From contig CATINC010000005.1 in assembly GCA_949524905.1 (NCBI GenBank), positions 62,001 through 126,000 of the forward strand: a stretch of DNA of 64,000 nucleotides, given 5' to 3'. The position numbers and the translations under genes were made by a program. Source of the DNA: Opitutia bacterium UBA7350. GTDB taxonomy: Bacteria > Verrucomicrobiota > Verrucomicrobiia > Opitutales > Coraliomargaritaceae. This document shows, piece after piece, positions 45,235 to 54,205 of this stretch (within the stretch, counting starts at the first letter, position 1; every line of letters starts with the position of its first letter). Below the pieces are notes generated by a model. It worked only from the letters and a program-made list of their open reading frames with translations. It did not search any database and was not told the origin of the DNA.

Positions 45235-46380
45235 ATGGCACAACACTTCGCCGGACGACGCAGCGCTTTTCTACGATTACCGCCAGCAGGTGTTTTTATT
45301 TGTTTTGTCGTCATCACCCTGACCTTGCTTGGCTTGGTGGCACTTTTCAGTGCGTCCCAAGCGATGCATGACAATCCTGCGGTGCTTTTGCGCAAGCAAA
45401 TCATCTGGCTGGTGATTGCCAGCCTTGCGGGTGTATTTACCATGTTCATTAATTTGGATGCGTTGCGTCCCTTGAGCTACTTTCTTGCGGGCGTAGCGAT
45501 TTTTGCCCTTGTGGCGGTTTTGATTCCCGGAATCGGAGTAACGGTTAACGGAGCGCAACGCTGGATTGATTTTGGACCGATGCGTCTACAGGTTTCTGAA
45601 ATCGGGAAGCTAGGTCTTCTTTTTGCGCTTGCGCATTACCTTTCAAACAACAAGCGATATTTGGATCAGTTTGTCCGTGGCTTTGTCGTACCTTGTGGGA
45701 TCGTTGGCATTTTCTGTAGTCTGATTTTGTTGGAGCCCGATTTTGGGACAACCTTTCTTTGTGGGGCAGTTGGAGGCGTGATGCTTTTTTTAGCGGGGAT
45801 GCGCATGAAATTTTTGATACCGGCAACGGTGAGTGCGCTCACAGGATTTGCAATTTTAGTTTATAATGATCCAGTGCGCTTGGCACGTATTACCTCCTTT
45901 CTCAATGTTGAGGGTAATCGCAGCGACAGTGCCTATCAATTATGGCAAGGTATCCTTGCCTTTGGTGCCGGCGGATTACAAGGCGTTGGGCTCGGTTCTG
46001 GCCGTCAGCAGATGTCGTTTCTCCCAGAAGCGCATACCGATTTTATTTTTTCAATTATTGGCGAGGAATTAGGATTTTTTTTCACCGCTGGGGTGGTGGT
46101 GTTATTCATGATGCTTTTCTTTGTGGGCATTCTTCAACTTAAGCGTGCTCCGGGATTATATCACTATCTCCTCGTGATGGGGGCCTTGCTCTTTATTACA
46201 TTTCAGGCCTTAATAAATATTGGGGTGGTGACGGGATGTTTGCCGACAAAAGGTATTTCACTTCCCTTTATATCTTATGGTGGATCCAACCTCGTATTTA
46301 TGTTTGTCCTTACGGGCATAATCTTAAATGGATTTCGGACTTGGGAATTTTCCACCCTACAACCCAAACGCGATCTATGA
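45235..46380 (+). CDS. ftsW: SEDS-family division protein FtsW
   Basis: Ten or so TM segments; NGAQRWIDFGPMRLQVSEIGKL, GVGLGSGRQQMSFLPEAHTDFIFSIIGEELGF, LPFISYGGSNL. Confidence 0.95.
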   Translation: MAQHFAGRRSAFLRLPPAGVFICFVVITLTLLGLVALFSASQAMHDNPAVLLRKQIIWLVIASLAGVFTMFINLDALRPLSYFLAGVAIFALVAVLIPGIGVTVNGAQRWIDFGPMRLQVSEIGKLGLLFALAHYLSNNKRYLDQFVRGFVVPCGIVGIFCSLILLEPDFGTTFLCGAVGGVMLFLAGMRMKFLIPATVSALTGFAILVYNDPVRLARITSFLNVEGNRSDSAYQLWQGILAFGAGGLQGVGLGSGRQQMSFLPEAHTDFIFSIIGEELGFFFTAGVVVLFMMLFFVGILQLKRAPGLYHYLLVMGALLFITFQALINIGVVTGCLPTKGISLPFISYGGSNLVFMFVLTGIILNGFRTWEFSTLQPKRDL

Positions 46381-47501
46381 GCACAATTCTAATTGCTTGT
46401 GGTGGCACGGGTGGACACCTCGCCCCAGGGATCGCACTCGCAGAGGTCTTCGTTAAAGAAGGGCACCGTTGTTTATTATTGGTTAGCCAGAAGACCGTGG
46501 ATTCAGCCCTCATTCGCAAGTATGAATCCTTAGATTTTATTGCGATTCCGGGGCAGGGATTTTCAGGTGGTATTTGGCAAGGCTTGAGTGCCTTGTGGAG
46601 TTTATATCGAAGCTTACGGGTGGTACTGCGTTTGATCCGGCAAGAGAGCCCGGACTTAGTTTTTCTTTTAGGGGGTTTTCTTTCGGCTGGGCCAGGTCTG
46701 GCGGCACGCTTAGGAGGGATACCGGTGGTTTTACATGAGGCAAATTCCGCACCTGGGCGAGTTACGCGATGGCTCGCACCCTTAGCTGAAAGAGTGTATC
46801 TACCTGCCGGGTTGTCTTTGGAAAATGTCGCTTCTGAAAAACTGCGTCACCCTGGCTATCCCGTTCGCCAAGAGATCGCTGCCATACCAATAGCATGTGC
46901 TCGGGCGTCCTTAAGGCTAGACTTAGAGACAAAACTTCTGGTTGTTATTGGCGGGAGTCAGGGAGCTCGTGCCCTTAATGACTGGGCTGAAGAAAATTTT
47001 GAATCCTTAGCAGAATCAGGCATTTCTATTTTTTGCGTGAGCGGATTGCAACAGGCAGAGGCACAAAAAACCACCCTCCAAAACCGAGCAGGCAAGCTAT
47101 GCTCTTTTACACGAGTTGAATTTACCGACCAGATGGCAACGGTATTATCTGCGGCTGACTTAGTGGTTTCTCGGGCTGGTGCAGGCAGTATTGCAGAACT
47201 CGCCGCTTGTCGAAGACCAGCGGTGCTGATTCCTTACCCCTATGCGGCGGATGACCACCAGACCGCAAACGCACTTGCTCTAGAGGCAACTGGAGGAGGG
47301 CACATGTTAGCACAGAGCCAGCTCGGCTTGCTTGCAGTAAAGGTAAAGAACTTAATTTTTGATATCGAGGCATTGAAGCAGATGCAAGGAGCCCTTGAAA
47401 AAATAGACCCTACAAACACCGCAAAAGATATTGCGCAGGACTTGCTCACCTTGACCAGAGCGAGGCAGACGTCTAAAACAAAAAGTGGAAATGAAACTTG
47501 A
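46377..47501 (+). CDS. murG: UDP-GlcNAc:MurNAc-pentapeptide GlcNAc transferase
   Basis: MSTILIACGGTGGHLAPGIALAEVF, VVIGGSQGARALND, VVSRAGAGSIAELAACRRPAVLIPYPYAADDHQ. Confidence 0.96.
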   Translation: MSTILIACGGTGGHLAPGIALAEVFVKEGHRCLLLVSQKTVDSALIRKYESLDFIAIPGQGFSGGIWQGLSALWSLYRSLRVVLRLIRQESPDLVFLLGGFLSAGPGLAARLGGIPVVLHEANSAPGRVTRWLAPLAERVYLPAGLSLENVASEKLRHPGYPVRQEIAAIPIACARASLRLDLETKLLVVIGGSQGARALNDWAEENFESLAESGISIFCVSGLQQAEAQKTTLQNRAGKLCSFTRVEFTDQMATVLSAADLVVSRAGAGSIAELAACRRPAVLIPYPYAADDHQTANALALEATGGGHMLAQSQLGLLAVKVKNLIFDIEALKQMQGALEKIDPTNTAKDIAQDLLTLTRARQTSKTKSGNET

Positions 47502-49719
47502 GGAAAAAAGTTATTTTTTTGCTGGAGTCGGCGGCGTGGGGATGACTCCACTGGCAGCTTGGCTTGCTGCGGCGGGCTGTGAGGTATGTGGGCATGATGA
47601 TTATCTGCAAACGGAAGCACGGACCTTACTGGAATCTGCCGGAGTGAAGATCCGTGATTTACTTTTTAGTGAGGACATCTCTAGTTTCGATGTTTTGGTA
47701 TACACAAGTGCCTTGGCAGAAGACCACCCTTCATTAGCAGCAGCAAAAGCAGGTGGTTTGGAGCTTTTACGCCGCGGCGAATTATTGGCAAAAATCGCTA
47801 AAGGCCGCCATTTGCTCGCCGTTGTTGGGAGTCACGGAAAAACAACTACTTCCGGTTTAATTGCGCACGGCTTGATTCAAAACGGAATGAAGGCTGATTT
47901 CATAATAGGTGGATTTTTTGCCAATCAAACCCACTTGCCCTACGCATTTGGGGGACATGAATGGTTGATTGCGGAAGTGGATGAAAGCGATGGCACCATT
48001 GAAGCCTTTGAGCCTGAAGTGAGCTTAGTGCTAAATCTTGATTGGGATCATGCCGATCAATACTCAGATCAGCAGTCACTGGAGTTTGCCTTTACGGCTT
48101 TGTTGGAGCGCACTCGCAAATGCGTACTAGCTCCGGATTCGCTGCGAGCACAATTACCGGAGGTTTTAGGACAAAAGATCATAACGTGGCCGCTACCAGA
48201 TGATGGTATGAATACTCATAATATTACAGCGGCAACTGCTGCTTTGGAATATATACAAGGCGCAAAGCTAGACCTCGCGCCTGAGCATAACTTTCCCGGT
48301 ATGGCACGTCGCCAAGACTGCTTGCACCACGATGTGATGCTTTCGGTTTACGAAGACTACGCCCACCACCCAACGGAAATTGAATCTCTCATTAAGCATA
48401 TGAGAGATGCGGAGCCGGATCGTCGATTGGTAGTGGTATTTCAAGCACACCGTTATTCACGAACACGTCAGTTCAAAGACGGAATTGCACGAGCATTGGG
48501 CAATGCCGATCAGGCTTTCCTTCTGCCAATCTATGGGGCTTATGAAACGGAGCGAGCGGGTGGTGAGATGTTAAATTTAACAATGGCTTTTGGGGCGTCT
48601 GCCCCCACGGTTTTGCCGATGAACCTTCGCGGTATGGAAAAGCTTGCGATGGCTTTAGTGGATGAACCCTCGAGCTTAGTTTTCGCAGGAGCGGGCGACA
48701 TTCATCATTTTGCCAATGCATTTGTAGCCCAGGTGCGCTCAGGCTTTGACTCTCAGGCTGCCTGGAAGCATTATATGCAGGACCGTGTTTCAAAAACTTG
48801 TATTTTGGAGACCGATGTGACCCTCGCTGCAAAGACTACCATGCGAGTGGGAGGTGCGGCGGAATTTTATGCTGAGCCAGAAAATTTAAGTGATTTACAC
48901 GCCTTGTTGCGGGGCGCTCATTTATTTGAACAAAGCGTTTTTTCGCTTGGGAGAGGTTCAAATATTATTGTACCCGACGAGGGTTTTTCTGGTTTGGTGA
49001 TTCGTTTTAATCGCGGTCTTTGGAAAACCACGCTAAACTTGGGTGGGGGACGTTTGTGGGTTGGTGCAGGCGTCCGTTTGAAAGAGGTTTGTGGACTGGC
49101 CGCTAAAGTAGGTTTGTCAGGCTTTGAATTTCTGGAAGGCATTCCTGGGTCGGTAGGCGGATCCCTGCGGATGAATGCGGGTGCTATGGGGAGTTGGATT
49201 TTTGACGTTGTTGAGCGAGTGCAATTACTAGAAGCCGATGGGAGGGTACGGGATATGCCCCAGGAGGCTTTTCATTTCGGATATCGCAAAGTAGAGGAGA
49301 TCAGTACTGGAATTGCATTAGGCGCGATTTTGCGCAGCCCAGAGAAAGAGCAAGGAGCTGCTATTCGCGAACGAATGGATAGTTATGCTTCTGTCCGTAA
49401 GGCCAGCCAACCGCGGGAGCCGAGTGCAGGGTGTATTTTTAAAAATCCGGATGGGGATTATGCCGGTAAGTTAATTGATACAAATGGCTTAAAAGGTTTA
49501 CGCGTTGGAGGTGCCGAGGTCTCAGAAGTGCATGGCAATTTTATTGTAAACAAGGGCTCTGCTACTGCTAAAGATATCATCGAATTGGTGCGCAAAATTC
49601 GAGCGACTATATATCAAAGCTCTGGAAAACTACTGGAACCAGAAGTCTTATTACTCGGACAGAATTGGGATGAGGTGCTCGGCCATCCAGTTGAAGTGGA
49701 GGGCTGTAAAGATGAATAA
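47485..49719 (+). CDS. Bifunctional MurC-MurB fusion (UDP-MurNAc:L-Ala ligase + UDP-MurNAc dehydrogenase)
   Basis: MurC: VVGSHGKTTTSGLIAHGL, EVDESDGT, EDYAHHPTEI, FQAHRYSRTRQF; MurB: TTMRVGGAAEFYAEP, SLGRGSNIIVPDEGF, GIPGSVGGSLRMNAGAMG, EPSAGCIFKNP. Confidence 0.95.
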   Translation: MEMKLEEKSYFFAGVGGVGMTPLAAWLAAAGCEVCGHDDYLQTEARTLLESAGVKIRDLLFSEDISSFDVLVYTSALAEDHPSLAAAKAGGLELLRRGELLAKIAKGRHLLAVVGSHGKTTTSGLIAHGLIQNGMKADFIIGGFFANQTHLPYAFGGHEWLIAEVDESDGTIEAFEPEVSLVLNLDWDHADQYSDQQSLEFAFTALLERTRKCVLAPDSLRAQLPEVLGQKIITWPLPDDGMNTHNITAATAALEYIQGAKLDLAPEHNFPGMARRQDCLHHDVMLSVYEDYAHHPTEIESLIKHMRDAEPDRRLVVVFQAHRYSRTRQFKDGIARALGNADQAFLLPIYGAYETERAGGEMLNLTMAFGASAPTVLPMNLRGMEKLAMALVDEPSSLVFAGAGDIHHFANAFVAQVRSGFDSQAAWKHYMQDRVSKTCILETDVTLAAKTTMRVGGAAEFYAEPENLSDLHALLRGAHLFEQSVFSLGRGSNIIVPDEGFSGLVIRFNRGLWKTTLNLGGGRLWVGAGVRLKEVCGLAAKVGLSGFEFLEGIPGSVGGSLRMNAGAMGSWIFDVVERVQLLEADGRVRDMPQEAFHFGYRKVEEISTGIALGAILRSPEKEQGAAIRERMDSYASVRKASQPREPSAGCIFKNPDGDYAGKLIDTNGLKGLRVGGAEVSEVHGNFIVNKGSATAKDIIELVRKIRATIYQSSGKLLEPEVLLLGQNWDEVLGHPVEVEGCKDE

Positions 49720-50656
49720 CACTCATGCAGGGCGAATTTCGGTGCTCTACGGCGGTATTGGCGAGGAGCGGGCAGTTTCGCTACAAAGCGGACCTGCAAT
49801 TGCACAAGCCTTGGAATCGCATTATTCGGTTGAAATGGTGGAGTTAAATACGGCGGTTTTGCCAAAAGATTTGCACCTGCAAAGTTCTGTAGTGTTCCCT
49901 GCATTGCACGGTAGCTTTGGGGAGGATGGTAGTTTACAAGCTGCTCTAGAGGCGGCGGGAATTGCTTACTGTGGGAGCGATGCCGCTGCCAGTCGTTTGT
50001 GTATGGCTAAAGACCGCACCAAAGTAGTCGCGCGGGATTTGGGGATTGCGACGCCAGAAGCAATTCATTTTGAAGCAGGGGAAAACCCATTGGCTGATAA
50101 TGTAATTGAGATCTTGGGAAATGATCTGGTGGTCAAGCCTGCTAATATGGGGAGTAGTGTCGGGCTTCACTTCGCTAATAGTCGCTCGGCTTTGGGCCTT
50201 GCACTCTCTCAAGTGCATACCGGAGAATGGTTGATTGAACAACGTATCCACGGCCGAGAATTGACCGTGGGACTTCTTGAGGGTCAAGCAATGGGCGTGG
50301 TAGAAGTCGTCAGTGTCAGTGGGGTCTATGATTACGAAGCCAAGTATATTGCCGGCAGTACAAAATACCTCTGTCCGGCAGCCTTGGATGCCACCTTAGA
50401 GGCAGAAATTAAGACCGCTTCGGAGGCTCTATTTAATGCTTGTGGTTGCCGTGATTTCGCGCGGATTGATTTTCTGTTAGATGGCGATATGCCTTATTTT
50501 CTAGAGGTTAATACTTTGCCAGGTCTGACTGCTTCAAGTTTATTGCCAAAGAGTGCGGCATGTGAGGGCTTGGGTTTTGAAGCATTAGCACAAGCGTTGG
50601 TGCGCGGAGGCTGTGAGCGTTATGCCTCAGAAAAAAATGGAGGCGCGCAGGCATGA
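49712..50656 (+). CDS. ddl: D-alanine--D-alanine ligase
   Basis: FPALHGSFGEDGSLQAALEAAGIAYCGSD, VKPANMGSSVG, FARIDFLLDGDMPYFLEVNTLPGLT. Confidence 0.95.
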   Translation: MNNTHAGRISVLYGGIGEERAVSLQSGPAIAQALESHYSVEMVELNTAVLPKDLHLQSSVVFPALHGSFGEDGSLQAALEAAGIAYCGSDAAASRLCMAKDRTKVVARDLGIATPEAIHFEAGENPLADNVIEILGNDLVVKPANMGSSVGLHFANSRSALGLALSQVHTGEWLIEQRIHGRELTVGLLEGQAMGVVEVVSVSGVYDYEAKYIAGSTKYLCPAALDATLEAEIKTASEALFNACGCRDFARIDFLLDGDMPYFLEVNTLPGLTASSLLPKSAACEGLGFEALAQALVRGGCERYASEKNGGAQA

Positions 50657-51600
50657 AGCGTCAGCGCCGAGATTGGGGTGTTAGCAGCGCGCGCGGGCAA
50701 CAGAGTTGGCATGCCTTGCGTGAGCAAACCCACAAAACACCGGGTGTGAAAAGCCTCACCGTTAAGCGCCGGCAAATTTTTCTATACTTAAAGGGCGCCC
50801 TGCTGGGAATCGTTGGTATTGTTATTATTGGCAGTGGCGCCCTTTGGGTCGGTTCTCAACTACAAGAAGATCGTTCAAAAGGAGCCTTGGCTGACTCCAA
50901 ACCGCTTGCATCCATCCGATACAAGACCAACGGGGTATTGAGTCACGCGCGCTTGGGAAGCATGATCAGCGTATCGACGGGAACCCGTTTAATCGATGTC
51001 GATATTCACGCTATCAAGCGCGACTTAGAGAGCATCGGACAGGTGAAGCAGGCGACGGTTGAGCGAGATTTGCCCGACACCTTGCGCATCCAATTACAAG
51101 AGCACAAGCCGATACTCCGTATGGTCATCGAGAATGCCGCAGGTGAAAAAAAACTACGCATGGTTTCACGCACGGGTGAGGTTTTTGAAGCTTTGGATCA
51201 GCCTCCAGATTTTGTACGAACCTTGCCCTACCTTGGACCATTCCAACATAACGATGGGAGTTATTTCCCTCTAGGCGACATGGAGCAGGTGGCAAATTTG
51301 CTGAACACCTGCGAAGTGAATTACCCCAATGAGTTTCAAAAATGGAACGTGGTCTTACTTACACGCTATCGAGGGCAACCGGGTCTCCCTGGAGAGGTTA
51401 TAGAGGTGCGCACAAAAGAGGGTGATTCAGTGGAGCGTTTGATCTTCAGCGCGAGCTTTGATTTTGAGAAGCAATTGGATCGATTACGCTATATTCGAGA
51501 AGTCTCCTCCGCGATGGGTGATCCACTTGTGCGGGCGGATTTCTCCATGAACAACAAGGCCGTCGTAGAATTCAAAAGTGGCCGCAATAAACTTTTATAA
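50653..51600 (+). CDS. ftsQ: FtsQ/DivIB-type POTRA division protein
   Basis: N-terminal basic region and TM, POTRA-like TRLIDVDIHAIKRDLESIGQVKQATVERDLPDTLRIQLQEHKPI; between ddl and ftsA. Confidence 0.85.
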   Translation: MKRQRRDWGVSSARGQQSWHALREQTHKTPGVKSLTVKRRQIFLYLKGALLGIVGIVIIGSGALWVGSQLQEDRSKGALADSKPLASIRYKTNGVLSHARLGSMISVSTGTRLIDVDIHAIKRDLESIGQVKQATVERDLPDTLRIQLQEHKPILRMVIENAAGEKKLRMVSRTGEVFEALDQPPDFVRTLPYLGPFQHNDGSYFPLGDMEQVANLLNTCEVNYPNEFQKWNVVLLTRYRGQPGLPGEVIEVRTKEGDSVERLIFSASFDFEKQLDRLRYIREVSSAMGDPLVRADFSMNNKAVVEFKSGRNKLL

Positions 51601-51697
51601 AAATTGAAAATGGCTATCTTTAAACTCGCCCCCTAAGGCCTCTATTTGACACTTTTTCTTATCGATGTTTTCCTCAATCCAAATTATCTAATAATTC

Positions 51698-52924
51698 ATG
51701 AGCTCGCCCCGTATTGTTGCAGCTGTGGAAATTGGAACCAGTAAAATTGCAGTTTTACTGGGTCGACTCGATGGGAGCACAAAGGTGGACATTGTGGGTC
51801 ACAGCCTTTCCACCTCTAAGGGCGTAAAAAAGGGTGAAATCCGTGATCTGCGAGCCGTTAGTGATTGCGTACATTCGGCGCTCAGTTCTGCTGCTGGTAA
51901 GTACCATATCGATGAAGTCTATCTCGCACTGAGCGGGCGTCATCTAGAAGGTAATTTTAATGTGGGAACGGCGACCGTGAGCGATGCTGCAAGTCGAGTG
52001 CGTCAGATCGATGTCAATCAAGCGATCGCAGACGCTAAGCGACGTGAACTTCCAGAAAATCGCAGTTATATACATCACATCCAAAATCCATTTTGTCTCG
52101 ATGGTAAAGTAGTGGATAGTCCCCTCGAACAACAAGGACAACGTCTGGAAGTCGGTTACTGGTCGGTTCATGCAGATACCCCGCTCATACGAAATTATCT
52201 GCGCGTTATCGGTGGTTATGGCATGGAGGTTAACGACATCGTAATTTCGAGTCTGGCATCCGGAAATATTCTTGCTGAAGAAGTGGAGAAGGATGCCGGG
52301 GTTTTGGTGATCGATATTGGCGGTGGTACCACAGATTGGGTTCTCTATCGCGGGGGCTTTGTGGTCCGTACGGGAGTGGTTTCGGTTGGAGGAGATCACA
52401 TTACTAACGATTTATGTGCAGGGCTGCGCACGGGTCAAAAACGTGCGGAACAAATTAAGGTAGAACACGGACGTGCCTTTCATGATCGCGAAGATCGCAA
52501 TGAAAAAATCTGGCTAGTTGGGGACTATACCATTGGTGATAAAGAGTTTCCAAAATCTGCTGCGACACAAATTATCGAGGCACGGGTAACAGAAATCTTT
52601 GAAATCGTGAAGGCGGAAATCAAGAAAGCAGATTTTTACAAAGTCGATGATATTGCCAGTGGAGTGATTTTAACAGGCGGGACAGCGCGACTGGAGGGAC
52701 TGGAACAGGTTGCGGAACGTGTATTGGGCTTGTCGGTACGCTTGGCGGATTTTGAGCCCGGGTTAGATGCGGAATTACGCAGGCCGGAATATACTACGGT
52801 TATCGGGGTATTAGATTATGCCCGAGTCGATCAAGACCGAGTCGATCAGTCGAATGATGGTATGGGTATTCTCAATGGTCTGATGAATGTCCTTGGGATT
52901 CAACGAAAGGAGGCGAGTTACTGA
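51698..52924 (+). CDS. ftsA: Cell division actin homologue FtsA
   Basis: AAVEIGTSKIAVLLG, VLVIDIGGGTTDWVLYRGGFVVRTGVVSVGGDHITNDL, VILTGGTARLEGL. Confidence 0.94.
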   Translation: MSSPRIVAAVEIGTSKIAVLLGRLDGSTKVDIVGHSLSTSKGVKKGEIRDLRAVSDCVHSALSSAAGKYHIDEVYLALSGRHLEGNFNVGTATVSDAASRVRQIDVNQAIADAKRRELPENRSYIHHIQNPFCLDGKVVDSPLEQQGQRLEVGYWSVHADTPLIRNYLRVIGGYGMEVNDIVISSLASGNILAEEVEKDAGVLVIDIGGGTTDWVLYRGGFVVRTGVVSVGGDHITNDLCAGLRTGQKRAEQIKVEHGRAFHDREDRNEKIWLVGDYTIGDKEFPKSAATQIIEARVTEIFEIVKAEIKKADFYKVDDIASGVILTGGTARLEGLEQVAERVLGLSVRLADFEPGLDAELRRPEYTTVIGVLDYARVDQDRVDQSNDGMGILNGLMNVLGIQRKEASY

Positions 52925-54192
52925 TGGAAAATGTGCCCCATAATGGAACCGAGTTGGAGGCCTCTATTCGTGTACGGGTTATTGGGCTAGGCGGTGGCGG
53001 TTCAAACGTGTTGGCTGGCATTGATCGGGATCGTTATCCACACGTTGAATACCTTGCCGTCAATACGGACTCACAAGCCCTAGCACATTCTCCCCTCACG
53101 CATAAAGTACTCTTGGGTCAAAATATAACGCGTGGACTTGGCGCAGGTGGAGATTTCGAAATTGGCCGCCAGGTAGTAGAAGCGGATCGCGCAGAACTGG
53201 AGGCTTTGGTTGCAGAGGTTGATTTATTAATATTAGTCACTGGATTAGGCGGTGGTACCGGAACTGCCGCGGCCCTTCTATTGGCAGAATTAGCAACCCA
53301 AACCGAGGCCACCGTCCTGGCTTTTACGACTCAACCATTCACCTTTGAAGGTGCTCGCCGAAGGGAGATATCTGATGCTGCTTTGGCAGATTTACGCGAA
53401 AAGGTGCACGGACTGATCCCCGTCCCGAATGATTTATTGCTACAAGAAACAGAGGAAGACGATACAGCGCTATCAGCTTTTGCAGTCGCGGATAAATGGA
53501 TCGGGAAGGGAATACACTCTTTGTGTGCGATGCTTTTTGAAACGGGAATTATCAACCAAGATTTCAGTGCTCTGCGCAATCTGCTCCAAAGACGCGGCGG
53601 GAAAACGATATTTGCTATTGGTGCCGGCAAGGATGAGGATTTTGTTAAAGACGCCCTCAGTCAACTTTGCGACTGTCCCTTACTGCACGCAACCGAACGA
53701 CCCAGTCGGATGGATCGCATTTTGCTGCATTTGGTGGTGGGTTCGGAAATGGGTTTGGCTAAAATACAAGAGGTGGTCACCAGCATCAGTGAGCAGTTTG
53801 ATTCTAGTAAGGAAATTATAGTAGGTGCGGTAATGGATTCTCGCTTTGCAAAATCACTGGAAATTTGTCTCATCGCAAAAGTGGAAATCGAGCCCACTGC
53901 CACGACCTCAGATAATGCAGGTTTGCGCAATGGTCGTGAACCCATGGAGACCATCGGTAGCCTTGGCTTGGAAAACGCCAATATGGAAGCGAATCCAAAG
54001 CCCGTGGTTCACGTATCAAAATTGATCGGTAAAAAGAAAAAAGAAGCCAATGAAGATCAGGATGAATTCCTCTTTGTAGATTTGGAAGCACAGCGCGGGT
54101 ATTTTGAGCAAACGGATCAAAATTTATATAATAATGAAGATCTGGATGTTCCCACTTTCCTCAGGCGAGGGATCAAGATAAAACTAAAATGA
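52924..54192 (+). CDS. ftsZ: Divergent tubulin homologue FtsZ
   Basis: VNTDSQAL, RGLGAGGDFEIGRQ, GLGGGTGTAAA, PFTFEGARRREISDAALADLREKVHGLIPVPND, C-terminal LDVPTFLRR; T7 loop GIINQDFSA. Confidence 0.92.
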   Translation: MENVPHNGTELEASIRVRVIGLGGGGSNVLAGIDRDRYPHVEYLAVNTDSQALAHSPLTHKVLLGQNITRGLGAGGDFEIGRQVVEADRAELEALVAEVDLLILVTGLGGGTGTAAALLLAELATQTEATVLAFTTQPFTFEGARRREISDAALADLREKVHGLIPVPNDLLLQETEEDDTALSAFAVADKWIGKGIHSLCAMLFETGIINQDFSALRNLLQRRGGKTIFAIGAGKDEDFVKDALSQLCDCPLLHATERPSRMDRILLHLVVGSEMGLAKIQEVVTSISEQFDSSKEIIVGAVMDSRFAKSLEICLIAKVEIEPTATTSDNAGLRNGREPMETIGSLGLENANMEANPKPVVHVSKLIGKKKKEANEDQDEFLFVDLEAQRGYFEQTDQNLYNNEDLDVPTFLRRGIKIKLK

Positions 54193-54205
54193 TTTTGCTG
54201 ATTTC

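Noticed and set aside
46236-46377. N-terminal extension of the murG ORF into ftsW
   Set aside because: Canonical MurG start MSTILIACGGTGG at 46377 overlaps the ftsW stop by 4 bp; the extension is ftsW sequence in another frame.
51646-51697. TTGACA box in the ftsQ-ftsA gap as an ftsA promoter
   Set aside because: No convincing -10 hexamer at suitable spacing, so not listed as a promoter.
52822-52850. Short in-frame duplication in ftsA (cgagtcgatcaagaccgagtcgatcag, RVDQDRVDQ)
   Set aside because: Small tandem duplication near the C-terminus; no functional implication evident.
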